This document shows, piece by piece, positions 56,704-64,000 of a DNA stretch of 64,000 nt. Source of the DNA: Kocuria palustris (GTDB lineage Bacteria > Actinomycetota > Actinomycetes > Actinomycetales > Micrococcaceae); assembly GCF_007666205.1 (NCBI RefSeq), contig NZ_VDOR01000005.1, forward strand, positions 99,278-163,277, read 5' to 3'. A program made the position numbers and the translations under genes. A model generated the notes under the pieces. It was not told the DNA's origin, made no database searches, and worked only from the letters and a program-made list of their open reading frames with translations. How positions within the stretch are numbered: position 1 is the first letter of the stretch; the number at the start of each line of letters is the position of its first letter.

Positions 56704-56709
56704 TAGGGT
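56704..56709 (+). promoter_or_regulatory. -10 hexamer of leaderless thrE-type gene 1
   Basis: TAGGGT, 7 nt before ATG 56717. Confidence 0.6.
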
Positions 56710-56716
56710 CCCGCGC

Positions 56717-58066
56717 ATGCCCTCGAACTATCAGGCCACTGACGACTTCGCGATCCGCCTCGGCGACTCCCTGCTCCGCGCGGGCGCCAGCTCCGCCAGC
56801 ACCACCACCTCCCTGCTCGCCGTCTATCGCCGCTCGGACGTCATCGACGTCAGCGTCGCCGTCACGATGGGCCAGGTCACCATCAGCCATGCCGGCCGCG
56901 ATGGAGCCACACCCAGCACTCGGGTCAACGAGACCGCCACCGGAACGCTCGACGTGGGGCTGCGCTCCGAGACGAACCGGATCCTCGAGGACTTCGTCCT
57001 GGGGCACATCGACGCCGAGGAGGGCCTGCGCGCCCTGAACGAGCTCGAGGCGCAGCGCAGCCATGCCTCCCACTGGCCGTCCGTCCTGGGCTACACCGCG
57101 CTGGGCCTGGGCTTCAGCCTGGTCCTGGGCGGGAACACCGTCACGACGATCGCGGCCACCCTCCTGTCCGCGGCCGTCTACGGAGCCTTCGCCCTGCTCG
57201 AGCGGCTGCGCGCCCCCGGGATCTTCAGCCTGGGCGCCGGGGGGATGATGGCCGTGGCCGGGGCCAGCGTGGTCACCGTGCTGTTCGACGACGTCCAGAC
57301 GGCCGTGTGCATCGTCGCGGCGCTGGCAGCCTGGCTCGCGGGCATCGCCGCCTACGGGGCGGTCCAGGACCTCATCACCGGCTGGTATCTCTCGGCCACG
57401 GGCCGGCTCATGGACGTGATCACGCGCACCGCCGGCCTGGTGGCCGGAGTGGCCCTGGGCATCCACCTCATCGAGCCCCTGCTGGGCTCGGACCCCGGGT
57501 ACCTCGAGTCCCTGCAGGCCGACAGCTCCCGGTGGATCCCGTCGATCATCGGCGCCGTGTTCGTCTCCGCGGGCTTCGCCCTCTCGGCCGGCGGCCGCGG
57601 GAAGGTCCTGGCCTCCCTCGGGCTCTTCGGCGGGCTGGTCCAGCTCTCGGTGCTGATCATGGGCGCGGCCGGGATGAGCTCCTTCGCCTCGATCCTCACC
57701 GCCTCCGTCGTGGCCGGCGCACTGTGCGTGGTCCTGACCCGAGCGCTGGACCTGGCGTCGAACGCCACCATGACCGTGGTGCTGCTGCCGCTGTTCCCGG
57801 GCATGTACGTCTACCAGGGGCTGCTCGGCACGATCTTCGCCACCGAGGGCGCCGGCGCCGCCATGCTCCAGGGCGCGATCACCGCGTTCTGCCTGTCCGT
57901 CGGCGGCCTGCTGGGGCAGTACATCGCCTCCGAGGCCCTCTGGGCCACCCGCGCCCGGCAGTTCGCCCGCGCCCACCCCGGGCGCACCTTCCGCAAGGAG
58001 GTGCCCGACGAGGTGAACTCGAGCGACATCATGGTCCCGGTCTTCTCCCGGCCCTTCACCCACTGA
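56717..58066 (+). CDS. Threonine/serine exporter family protein (ThrE-type) 1
   Basis: 449 aa, both ThrE domains fused. The cytoplasmic N-terminal part (about 1-120) has DFAIRLGDSLLRAGASSASTTTSLL, the DUF1212 signature. The first membrane block (about 120-260) has LTAL-like helices and AYGAVQDLITGWYLSATGRLMDVITRTAGLVAGVALG; the second block (about 275-425, DUF3815) has LLPLFPGMYVYQGLLG. ThrE exports L-threonine and L-serine in Corynebacterium. The ATG is fixed by a leaderless promoter. The next gene is a paralogue. Confidence 0.9.
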   Translation: MPSNYQATDDFAIRLGDSLLRAGASSASTTTSLLAVYRRSDVIDVSVAVTMGQVTISHAGRDGATPSTRVNETATGTLDVGLRSETNRILEDFVLGHIDAEEGLRALNELEAQRSHASHWPSVLGYTALGLGFSLVLGGNTVTTIAATLLSAAVYGAFALLERLRAPGIFSLGAGGMMAVAGASVVTVLFDDVQTAVCIVAALAAWLAGIAAYGAVQDLITGWYLSATGRLMDVITRTAGLVAGVALGIHLIEPLLGSDPGYLESLQADSSRWIPSIIGAVFVSAGFALSAGGRGKVLASLGLFGGLVQLSVLIMGAAGMSSFASILTASVVAGALCVVLTRALDLASNATMTVVLLPLFPGMYVYQGLLGTIFATEGAGAAMLQGAITAFCLSVGGLLGQYIASEALWATRARQFARAHPGRTFRKEVPDEVNSSDIMVPVFSRPFTH

Positions 58067-58246
58067 GGACGACGGCCGCCGACTTCTGGCTGCACGGGGA
58101 AGCCGCCGGCCCGCCCCGCCGGGGCCTCGACCCACAGGTCATGAGGCGGGCGTCGTCAGCGGCGGGTGAGGTCCGCCCCAGCCGATTCCCACGGCCCGCC
58201 CCGGCCCTGAGCACGCCTGCCCCAGCCCACGCATCTGCGCCGCCGC

Positions 58247-58252
58247 TAGCGT
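58247..58252 (+). promoter_or_regulatory. -10 hexamer of leaderless thrE-type gene 2
   Basis: TAGCGT, 7 nt before ATG 58260. Each thrE copy therefore has its own leaderless promoter. Confidence 0.6.
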
Positions 58253-58259
58253 TCCCGCC

Positions 58260-59594
58260 ATGTCGACGCGAGAAGACGACGCCTTCCGTCTGGCCGCCCT
58301 GCTGGGCGAGGCCCTGATCCGCGGCGGAGCCAGCTCCGCCGCCACGACCACGTCGCTGCAGCGGGTGCTCCGCAGCACCGGCATGGACGACGCGGCCGTC
58401 GGGATCACCATGGGCCAGATCATCATCAGCCGCCCGGCTGCCGGACGCGGCGGCGCGATCACCCACGTGGCGGAGGCCCCGCCCGGCTCGCTGGACCTCG
58501 AGCTGCGAGCGCGGGTCATGGCCCTGATCGAGGACCTGACGCACGGCCGCCGCACGCTGCGGGAGTGCCTGGCCGAAGTCGAGGGCCGGGTCGACGGCAG
58601 GGTCGATGGCGCATGGCAGGACCACGTGCCGGCGGCCGCGGGCTTCAGCATGCTGGGTGCCGGGTTCAGCATGATCATGGGCGGCAGCCTCGCCACGACA
58701 ATCAGCGCCGGTCTGATCGCCGCGGCTGCCTACGCCGCGTTCCTGGCGATGGAGCGGCTGCGCTCCCCGGGCATCTTCGGCCTGGCCGCCGTCGGGCTCA
58801 CCTCGGTGCTGGGGGCGACGGCCGCGACCGTGCTGCTCGACGATGCGCAGACCGCCCTGTGCATCGTCGCCTCGCTGGCGGCCTGGCTCGCCGGGATCAC
58901 CGCCTACGGCGCCGCCCAGGACATCATCACCGGCTGGTACCTCTCCGCGGCCGGCCGCCTCATGGACGTCGCCTCCCGCACGGCCGGGCTCGTGGCCGGC
59001 GTGGCGCTGGGGATCCACCTGATGGCCCCGTTCGTCGGCGAGTCCGTGGCCTACATCGACGCCCTGCACCCCGACAGCCACCACTGGAGCCTCTCGGTGC
59101 TGGGCGCGCTCGGGGTGGCCGGCGGCTACGGGCTGGCCAGCCGAGGACGCGGCAGGCGGCTGCTCGCCCTGGCGGGTCTGGGCGGGCTCGCGCAGCTGCT
59201 CGTGCTGCTCCTTCAAGCCGCCGGGCTGAGCTCGTACCTGGCGATCCTGGGCGCCGCGATCGTCATCGGCGCGGTGTGCGTGCGCGCCTCCGCGCGGCTG
59301 GGGCTGCCGTCCCACGCCTCGATGACGATCGCGCTGCTGCCCCTGTTCCCCGGGACCCACGTCTACCAGGGGATGCTCGGCACGCTCTTCGGGGTGAGCG
59401 GCACCGGCGACGAGCTGACCGCCGGTGCCATCACCGCCTTCTGCCTGTCGATGGGCGGGCTGCTGGGCCAGTTCCTGGCCTCGCGGACGGCGCCCGGCCC
59501 CGCGTGGCCGCGGCGCGACGTCAGCCGATCGCCCGCTCCCCGGTCGGAGCGGCGCGATCTCGCGGTGGACACGCTCCAGCACGTGCGGCTGTGA
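58260..59594 (+). CDS. Threonine/serine exporter family protein (ThrE-type) 2
   Basis: 444 aa. It is aligned along its whole length with the preceding gene: DAFRLAALLGEALIRGGASSAATTTSL, AYGAAQDIITGWYLSAAGRLMDVASRTAGLVAGVALGIHL, LLPLFPGTHVYQGMLG and ITAFCLSMGGLLGQFLAS. It has about ten helices with the same two-domain order. The C-terminal tail diverges from copy 1. The substrate could be another amino acid or dipeptide. It converges on the thiolase gene with a 96-bp gap. Confidence 0.9.
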   Translation: MSTREDDAFRLAALLGEALIRGGASSAATTTSLQRVLRSTGMDDAAVGITMGQIIISRPAAGRGGAITHVAEAPPGSLDLELRARVMALIEDLTHGRRTLRECLAEVEGRVDGRVDGAWQDHVPAAAGFSMLGAGFSMIMGGSLATTISAGLIAAAAYAAFLAMERLRSPGIFGLAAVGLTSVLGATAATVLLDDAQTALCIVASLAAWLAGITAYGAAQDIITGWYLSAAGRLMDVASRTAGLVAGVALGIHLMAPFVGESVAYIDALHPDSHHWSLSVLGALGVAGGYGLASRGRGRRLLALAGLGGLAQLLVLLLQAAGLSSYLAILGAAIVIGAVCVRASARLGLPSHASMTIALLPLFPGTHVYQGMLGTLFGVSGTGDELTAGAITAFCLSMGGLLGQFLASRTAPGPAWPRRDVSRSPAPRSERRDLAVDTLQHVRL

Positions 59595-59690
59595 TCGTGA
59601 TGTCACCGGCCTCGTCCGAGCCATGCGGCTGGTCGGACAGCGGCGCGCGGGCGGAGGCGAGGCCCGCCTGACCCGTCCCGGCACCGCCCC

Positions 59691-60893
59691 TCAGCGGCTC
59701 AGCAGCAAGGCGTCGCCCTGGCCCCCGCCGCCGCACAGCGAGACCGCAGCCTTGCCGCTGCCTCGGCGGTTCAGCTCGTACGCGGCCGTCAGTGCCAGGC
59801 GAGCGCCCGAGGCGCCGATGGGGTGCCCCAGGGCGATCGCTCCGCCGTGGATATTGGTCTTCTCCAGCGGGTAGTCCAGATCCGCCAGGGACTGACACAC
59901 GACGGCCCCGAAGGCCTCGTTGATCTCGATGAAGTCCAGCTCGTCCGCGGTCCAGCCGGCCTTGGCCAGCGCGGCCTTGATGGCGTTCGAGGGCTGCGAG
60001 TGCAGGGACGAATCCGGACCGGCCACCTGGCCGAAGCCCTCGATCGAGGCCAGGATCCTCAGCCCGTGCTCCTCGGCGTAGGCCCGCGACGTCACCAGGA
60101 CGGCGGCCGCCCCGTCCGTCAGCGGCGACGAGTTGCCGGCGGTGACCGAGGCACCCTCCTCCTTCGAGAACGCGGCCCGCAGCCTGCCCAGCGACTCCGG
60201 AGTGGTGTCGGGGCGCACGCCCTCGTCCTGGCTCACCCGCACGGGGTCGCCCTTGCGCTGCGGGATCTCGGTGGCCACGATCTCCTCGTCGAACGTGCCG
60301 TCGGCCTGGGCCGCGGCGGCACGCCGGTGGGAGGCGGCGGCCGCCTCGTCCTGCTCGGCGCGCTGCAGTCCGCGCTCCGCGTTGCCCCGCTCGGTGAGCA
60401 GCCCCATGGACTCCCCGGTCACGGCATCGGTCAGTCCGTCGTGGGCCACGGAATCCACGAGCTCGACCCCGCCGTACTTGTGCCCGGCACGCGAGTTCGG
60501 CAGCACGTGCGGGCCGTTCGTCATGGACTCCTGTCCCCCGGCCACCACGACCGAGGCCTCACCCAGGCGCACCAGGCGAGCGGCGTCGATGACAGCGGCC
60601 AGACCCGACAGGCAGACCTTGTTGATCGTCGTGGCCGGGACGTCCCAGCCGATGCCCGCGGCGATCGCGGACTGCCGCGCCGGGTTCTGTCCGCAGCCGG
60701 CCTGCACGACCTGGCCCATGAGCACGGTGTCCACGGCATCGGGGCTCACACCGGAGCGCTCGAGCGCGCCGCGGATCGCGGCCGCGCCCAGGTCGACGGC
60801 GCTCAGGGAGGCCTGCGCGCCCAGCAGACGGGTGAACGGGGTGCGGGCCCCGCCCACGATGACGGGATCGGTGGTCGCGGATGCGGCAGTCAT
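59691..60893 (-). CDS. Acetyl-CoA C-acetyltransferase (thiolase)
   Basis: 400 aa, full-length type II thiolase. The nucleophilic Cys is in TINKVCLSGLAAV (about residue 91); EINEAFGAVVCQSL, GGAIALGHPIGASGARL (catalytic His) and AVSLCGGGGQGDALLL (second Cys) complete the site. It catalyses condensation or cleavage of acetoacetyl-CoA. The ATG lies 1 nt after the stop of a 20-codon ORF, with AAGGA inside that ORF as its binding site. It could be biosynthetic (PhaA-like) or degradative. Confidence 0.94.
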   Translation of the reverse strand: MTAASATTDPVIVGGARTPFTRLLGAQASLSAVDLGAAAIRGALERSGVSPDAVDTVLMGQVVQAGCGQNPARQSAIAAGIGWDVPATTINKVCLSGLAAVIDAARLVRLGEASVVVAGGQESMTNGPHVLPNSRAGHKYGGVELVDSVAHDGLTDAVTGESMGLLTERGNAERGLQRAEQDEAAAASHRRAAAAQADGTFDEEIVATEIPQRKGDPVRVSQDEGVRPDTTPESLGRLRAAFSKEEGASVTAGNSSPLTDGAAAVLVTSRAYAEEHGLRILASIEGFGQVAGPDSSLHSQPSNAIKAALAKAGWTADELDFIEINEAFGAVVCQSLADLDYPLEKTNIHGGAIALGHPIGASGARLALTAAYELNRRGSGKAAVSLCGGGGQGDALLLSR

Positions 60894-60894
60894 G

Positions 60895-60957
60895 TCAGTC
60901 CTTCTCGTGGTGGATCTCGAAGCAGTCGCTCAGCACGAGGATCACGACCGTGATCAT
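60895..60957 (-). CDS. Putative 20-aa leader peptide upstream of thiolase
   Basis: An ORF of 20 codons, MITVVILVL...HHEKD, starts at ATG 60957 and ends 1 nt before the thiolase ATG. It has one of the strongest Shine-Dalgarno sequences in the window (AGGAGG 8 nt upstream). It is hydrophobic for 9 residues, then polar with Cys, His-His and acidic residues. It may be a translated leader that sets thiolase translation by coupling, or a micro-membrane protein. No homologue is known to me. Confidence 0.5.
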   Translation of the reverse strand: MITVVILVLSDCFEIHHEKD

Positions 60958-61053
60958 CGCGAGGTCCTCCTAAGACTGCCCGCGGGTGAGCGCGCTCACA
61001 AGTCGCAGCGTCGCGAGCGCCGTCGCGGTGGGCCATGACGTGTGCTCATATCG

Positions 61054-61070
61054 AGGACAGGATCTGTCCT
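61054..61070. promoter_or_regulatory. Palindrome in the thiolase/OCD divergent region
   Basis: AGGACAG-GAT-CTGTCCT, perfect 7-bp arms. It lies between the divergent thiolase leader (60957) and the ornithine cyclodeaminase-like gene (61184), a suitable place for an operator. The regulator is unknown. A -10-like TATCGT lies about 45 bp to the right. Confidence 0.45.
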
Positions 61071-61183
61071 GACGTGGAGTGCCCGGCGTTGAGGGAACCT
61101 GCCCGCCGCCGCACACGTATCGTGCGGAGTTCCAACAGCGCATTGTCATCCCAACCGTCCCGCGGCGAAGGAGGCCCCACACC

Positions 61184-62113
61184 ATGAGCGAGACTCAGCC
61201 CGAGTGGTTCAGCACCCAGCAGATCCTGGAGCGCGTCAGCCCGGACCGCGCCCGTCGGCTCATCCGGCAGGCGATCCTCGACGGCTTCGATCCCGCCGCA
61301 GACCCGCACCGCATCACCACCCCGGCCGGCGAGGGCCATCTGCTGCTGATGCCCTCGACGCTGTCCCGGTGGACCGGGGTCAAGGTCGCCTCCGTCTCCC
61401 CCGGCAACCCCGAGCTCGGCCTGCCCCGCATCCAGGCGACCTACCTCCTGCTGGACAGCCGCACCCTGACCCCCACGGCCCTGCTCGACGGCGCCGCGCT
61501 CACCGAGCTGCGCACCCCGGCCGTCTCCGCGGCCGCCGCGGACGTCCTGGCCCCCGACGACGCCCGTCACCTCGTCGTCTTCGGGACCGGGCCCCAGGCC
61601 ATCGCCCACGTGCACGCCATGCTGGCGATCCGCCCGCTGGAGCGCGTCACGATCGTGGGCCGCAGCCCGGAGAAGGTGCAGAAGGCGGTGGCCGAGCTGG
61701 CGCAGATCGGCCCGGTCGTCGTCGCCGGCACCGCGCAGGATGCTGCCCAGGCGGATCTCATCGTGTGCGCGACGTCGGCGGCCGAGCCGCTGTTCGACGG
61801 CTCCCTGGTGCCCGATGGCGCCTGCGTGATCGCCATGGGCTCGCACGAGCCGGATCGCCGCGAGCTCGACGCCGCGCTCATGGGCCGCTCCCAGGTCGTC
61901 GTGGAGGACCGAGCTGCGGCGCTGCGTGAGGCCGGGGATGTCGTCCTGGCGATCGACGAAGGCACTCTGGCTGAGCCCGATCTCGTGCCCCTGCGGGCCG
62001 CGATCACCGGCGAGATCCCCCGACGCGACGACCGCCCGAACGTCTTCAAGGGCACGGGCATGTCGTGGGAGGACCTGGCGGTGGCCGTCGGGGTGCTGGA
62101 GCCTGAAGCCTGA
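61184..62113 (+). CDS. Ornithine cyclodeaminase/mu-crystallin family protein
   Basis: 309 aa. N-terminal catalytic region with LLLMPSTLSRWTGVKVASVSPGNPELGLPRIQATYLLLD (substrate Lys and Arg region), LRTPAVSAAAADVLAP, the NAD(P)-binding VVFGTGPQAIAHVHAM (about 128-143) and IVCATSAAEPLFDG. The GT-P-AVSAAA signature is diagnostic of the family. The substrate could be ornithine, an imino acid or an unrelated compound. ATG 61184 has AAGGAGG 9 nt upstream; the longer frame from 61079 lacks it. Confidence 0.91.
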   Translation: MSETQPEWFSTQQILERVSPDRARRLIRQAILDGFDPAADPHRITTPAGEGHLLLMPSTLSRWTGVKVASVSPGNPELGLPRIQATYLLLDSRTLTPTALLDGAALTELRTPAVSAAAADVLAPDDARHLVVFGTGPQAIAHVHAMLAIRPLERVTIVGRSPEKVQKAVAELAQIGPVVVAGTAQDAAQADLIVCATSAAEPLFDGSLVPDGACVIAMGSHEPDRRELDAALMGRSQVVVEDRAAALREAGDVVLAIDEGTLAEPDLVPLRAAITGEIPRRDDRPNVFKGTGMSWEDLAVAVGVLEPEA

Positions 62114-62134
62114 GCAGCCCCTCAGCAGCTGTGA

Positions 62135-62843
62135 GCCGGGGCCTGGAACGACCACGACCCGGATGGGCCGTCCAACGCCCGTGAGCAGGGGCTGGGGACC
62201 GATCCCTTGAACCCGGACACCGACGGGGGCGGGCTCTCCGACGGCCGCGAGGTCCTGGAGATGAAGGACCCCGCCACCGGTCAGGCCACCGCGAGTCCCT
62301 GGAGCGCCGACACCGATCACGACGGCCGCTCCGACGGCCAGGAGGTCGCCGCCGGCACCGCCCCGGTGCATCCCGGACCTGCCGGCCACCGGCTACGTGG
62401 AGGCCCGGGACTGCTACGAGGACCGCGACGCCGACGGGTTCAGCGATCAGCGCGAGCACCGCTCGGTGCAGTCCAACTACTCGGAGTCCTGGACCACCGA
62501 CACGGACGGCGACGGCGTGCCCGACGGCGTGGAGTACTTCGGGCTGAGCAACGCGGAGTGGGGCGCGGACACCGTGGCCACCGCCACCCGCTCCTCCTCC
62601 CCCGACTCCGACGACGACGGCCTGACCGACGGCCAGGAGATCGGCCGCGGCATCAACGCCCAGAGCACCGACAGCGATGTCGACGGGCTGGCCGATGCCG
62701 CCGAGGGCTTCAATCTGGTTCCCGACGTGGCCTGGTTCGCGAAGTCGCTGTTCATCCACACGGATCCGCTGCTGGCGGATCAGAACCGCAACGGAGTGCC
62801 CGACGGCCGCGAGTTCAGCCTGCAGTGGCTGCCCCAGGCCTGA
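62135..62843 (+). pseudogene. Remnant of a secreted calcium-binding-repeat (TSP3-like) protein
   Basis: Open frames here encode repeated DxDxDGxxD units (PDTDGGGLSDGREV, ADTDHDGRSDGQEV, EDRDADGFSDQREH, TDTDGDGVPDGVEY, PDSDDDGLTDGQEI, TDSDVDGLADAAEG), as in adhesin-type calcium-binding repeats. The start is missing: a stop at 62132 precedes the first repeat in frame with no signal peptide. The frame shifts around 62360-62385 (the first frame degrades after VAAGTAPV; the next begins PDLPATGYVEARD). It ends at TGA 62843. I infer a decayed gene. Confidence 0.75.
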
Positions 62844-62934
62844 GGCCGGGCAGGTCTACCCTGGAGGGCTGTAGATCCTGCACCGAAGCACGTGAGCCCG
62901 GTGCGGGAGCCGCCATCCACGAGGAGGCACAGCC

Positions 62935-63675
62935 ATGAGGATCGCCATCGCCGGAGCCACCGGCACCGCCGGACGCGCCACCGCTCAGGCTGCCGAAGAC
63001 GCAGGGCACGAGGTCGTCGCCCTGTCGCGGGCCAGCGGCGTGGATCTGCGCACCGGCCAGGGGCTCGACGACGCTCTGACGGGTATCGACGCCATGATCG
63101 ACACGTCCAACCCGCTCCCGGAGGACCCCGACGCCGGCCTGGTCGAGACCTTCGCGGCAGCCACCCGCCATCTGGCCGAGGCCCGCCAGCGCAACGGTGT
63201 GGCGCGGCTGGTGCACCTGTCGATCGCAGGCATCCACGACGCCGGCCTGGACGACTTCGAGTACTACGTGGCCCAGCGCGCCCGAGAGGAAGCGCTGGCC
63301 GCAGCGGAGGTGCCGCACACGCTGATCCGCTCGGCGCAGTGGATGGAGTTCGCCCTCAACCCGAATGCCGTCACGGAGTCCGAGCAGGAGGCCCGCGTGG
63401 AGGACTGGCTGATCCAGCCGATCGCCGAGGCCGAGGTCGGCTCGGCGCTGGTCTGCGCCGCTGCGGAGGACCCCGCGGACAGGACGGTGGCCGGTCCCGA
63501 GCAGGTCCGCCTGCCGGAGCTCACCCGCGCCCTGCTCGAGGCCCGCGGCGACGGGCGACAGGTCGTGACGGTCCCGGCGTCCCTGCCGGCCTTCGGGGAT
63601 GGGACGCTGCTGGCGCCGGGCGAGGCCGAACTGCGGGGGCCAACTGTGGCGCAGTGGGCAGCGGCAACTGCCTGA
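62935..63675 (+). CDS. NAD(P)-binding (NmrA/atypical SDR) family protein
   Basis: 246 aa. The N-terminal Rossmann fold begins MRIAIAGATGTAGRATAQAA (GxxGxxG at 7-13), followed by DAMIDTSNPLP, RNGVARLVHLSIAGIHDAGLDDFEYYVAQRAREEAL (with the YxxxK-like region as YVAQR) and HTLIRSAQWMEF. The family includes sugar epimerase-like and NmrA redox-sensor proteins. The substrate is unknown. ATG 62935 follows GAGGAGG. It lies between the repeat-protein remnant and the IS element. Confidence 0.88.
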   Translation: MRIAIAGATGTAGRATAQAAEDAGHEVVALSRASGVDLRTGQGLDDALTGIDAMIDTSNPLPEDPDAGLVETFAAATRHLAEARQRNGVARLVHLSIAGIHDAGLDDFEYYVAQRAREEALAAAEVPHTLIRSAQWMEFALNPNAVTESEQEARVEDWLIQPIAEAEVGSALVCAAAEDPADRTVAGPEQVRLPELTRALLEARGDGRQVVTVPASLPAFGDGTLLAPGEAELRGPTVAQWAAATA

Positions 63676-63782
63676 GGCTGACTCGGGGAGCTATCTGATG
63701 GGCCGCAGCAGCTCTCGCTTCACTGCTCGGCCGAACCGGAACCGTCTGGACCGGCGGACCACTCAGTCAACGCCTCGCTAAG

Positions 63783-64000
63783 TGTTGTGGGTCATGAGGT
63801 TCTTGGCGCGGGTGCGTCGATGAGATGAGGAACGGGCTCCTCGTCACAGGATGGAAGTTCCTACACCGTCCGCCCGCACGAGAGAGCCCGTTCATGACCC
63901 ACGTTAATGCACCCCTGACCCCGACCGGCCGGCTGCGCATGGTGTTGCGCCACCTCGACGACGGGATCCCCAAGGCCCACGTGGCCGCCGAGTTCCGCGT
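63783..64000 (+). mobile_element. IS481-family insertion sequence, left end (truncated by window)
   Basis: A left terminal sequence starting TGTTGTGGGTCATGAG at 63783 resembles IS481-type ends (TGT...GGGTCATGA). About 110 bp later a transposase ORF begins. The right end and target duplication lie outside the window. The 107 bp between the NmrA gene stop and this end carry only a 27-codon ORF (63698-63781) that I do not consider real. Confidence 0.75.
63894..64000 (+). CDS. IS481-family transposase, N-terminal part
   Basis: ATG 63894 starts MTHVNAPLTPTGRLRMVLRH, followed by LDDGIPKAHVAAEFRV at the window edge. MTHxNAPLTPxGRLR is the characteristic opening of IS481 transposases (N-terminal HTH). 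Only 35 codons are visible, so the DDE domain and intactness cannot be judged. Confidence 0.85.
   Translation, partial: MTHVNAPLTPTGRLRMVLRHLDDGIPKAHVAAEFR

Noticed and set aside
63698..63781. 27-codon ORF between the NmrA-type gene and the IS
   Set aside because: No ribosome binding site, Arg/Ser/Thr-rich, ends at the IS border; most likely chance.

Overview
The window is a stretch of a high-GC (roughly 70% or more) actinobacterial chromosome. The gene set points to the Micrococcaceae or a close relative: a canonical dcw cluster without ftsA, a mycothione reductase, class II DAHP synthase, PknL/GarA signalling genes, many leaderless promoters, and a MurE specificity motif that fits L-lysine peptidoglycan. 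No rRNA, tRNA, CRISPR array or prophage was seen. Most of the window is ordinary core genome; the right end (from about 59.7 kb) is more accessory and ends inside an IS481-like element.

Region 1 (1-18.6 kb, minus strand) is the division and cell wall cluster, transcribed mraZ-rsmH-ftsL-ftsI-murE-murF-mraY-murD-ftsW-murG-murC-ftsQ-ftsZ, followed by pgeF, which is cut by the window start. Most internal junctions are ATGA, GTGA or TGATG overlaps, so translation is probably coupled. mraZ has a clear promoter with three 10-bp-phased MraZ boxes in its spacer. A second set of four such boxes lies on the other strand about 300 bp upstream. Next come a DUF3040 gene and dinB.

Region 2 (20.2-31 kb) matches the order around Mycobacterium tuberculosis Rv2173-Rv2187: polyprenyl diphosphate synthase, Rv2175c-like DNA-binding protein, a LysM lytic transglycosylase, a PASTA kinase (pknL), class II DAHP synthase, a PlsC acyltransferase and a FadD15-like acyl-CoA synthetase. 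A translationally coupled micro-ORF/membrane protein pair sits between the last two.

Region 3 (31-38.3 kb) holds an MFS transporter, mycothione reductase and an orphan ParA. A block like Rv1827-Rv1830 follows (garA, ftsR-type MerR, bifunctional nuclease, second MerR). The divergent mtr/parA pair is bracketed by two copies of an intergenic repeat array: three forward and two inverted units each, spaced about 30 or 40 bp. I regard this as the most novel structure in the window.

Region 4 (38.3-54.5 kb) contains a TetR/YhgE-type pair with a palindromic operator, a variant 3-methyladenine glycosylase, a UvrA-like ABC protein divergent from a DUF2791 ATPase, and a PPOX protein. It continues with a nucleosidase-lipoate ligase-SRAP operon, two tandem acyltransferase-3-like membrane proteins, a YggS-type PLP protein, recQ, and a DUF2231-Rieske protein.

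Region 5 (54.7-64 kb) contains a two-gene fluoride channel (crcB pair), a lipoprotein, two tandem ThrE-type exporters and a thiolase preceded by a 20-codon ORF. After these come an ornithine cyclodeaminase-like gene, a broken calcium-binding-repeat gene, an NAD(P)-binding protein and the left end of the IS. Coordinates and starts were worked out by hand; no database search was run.
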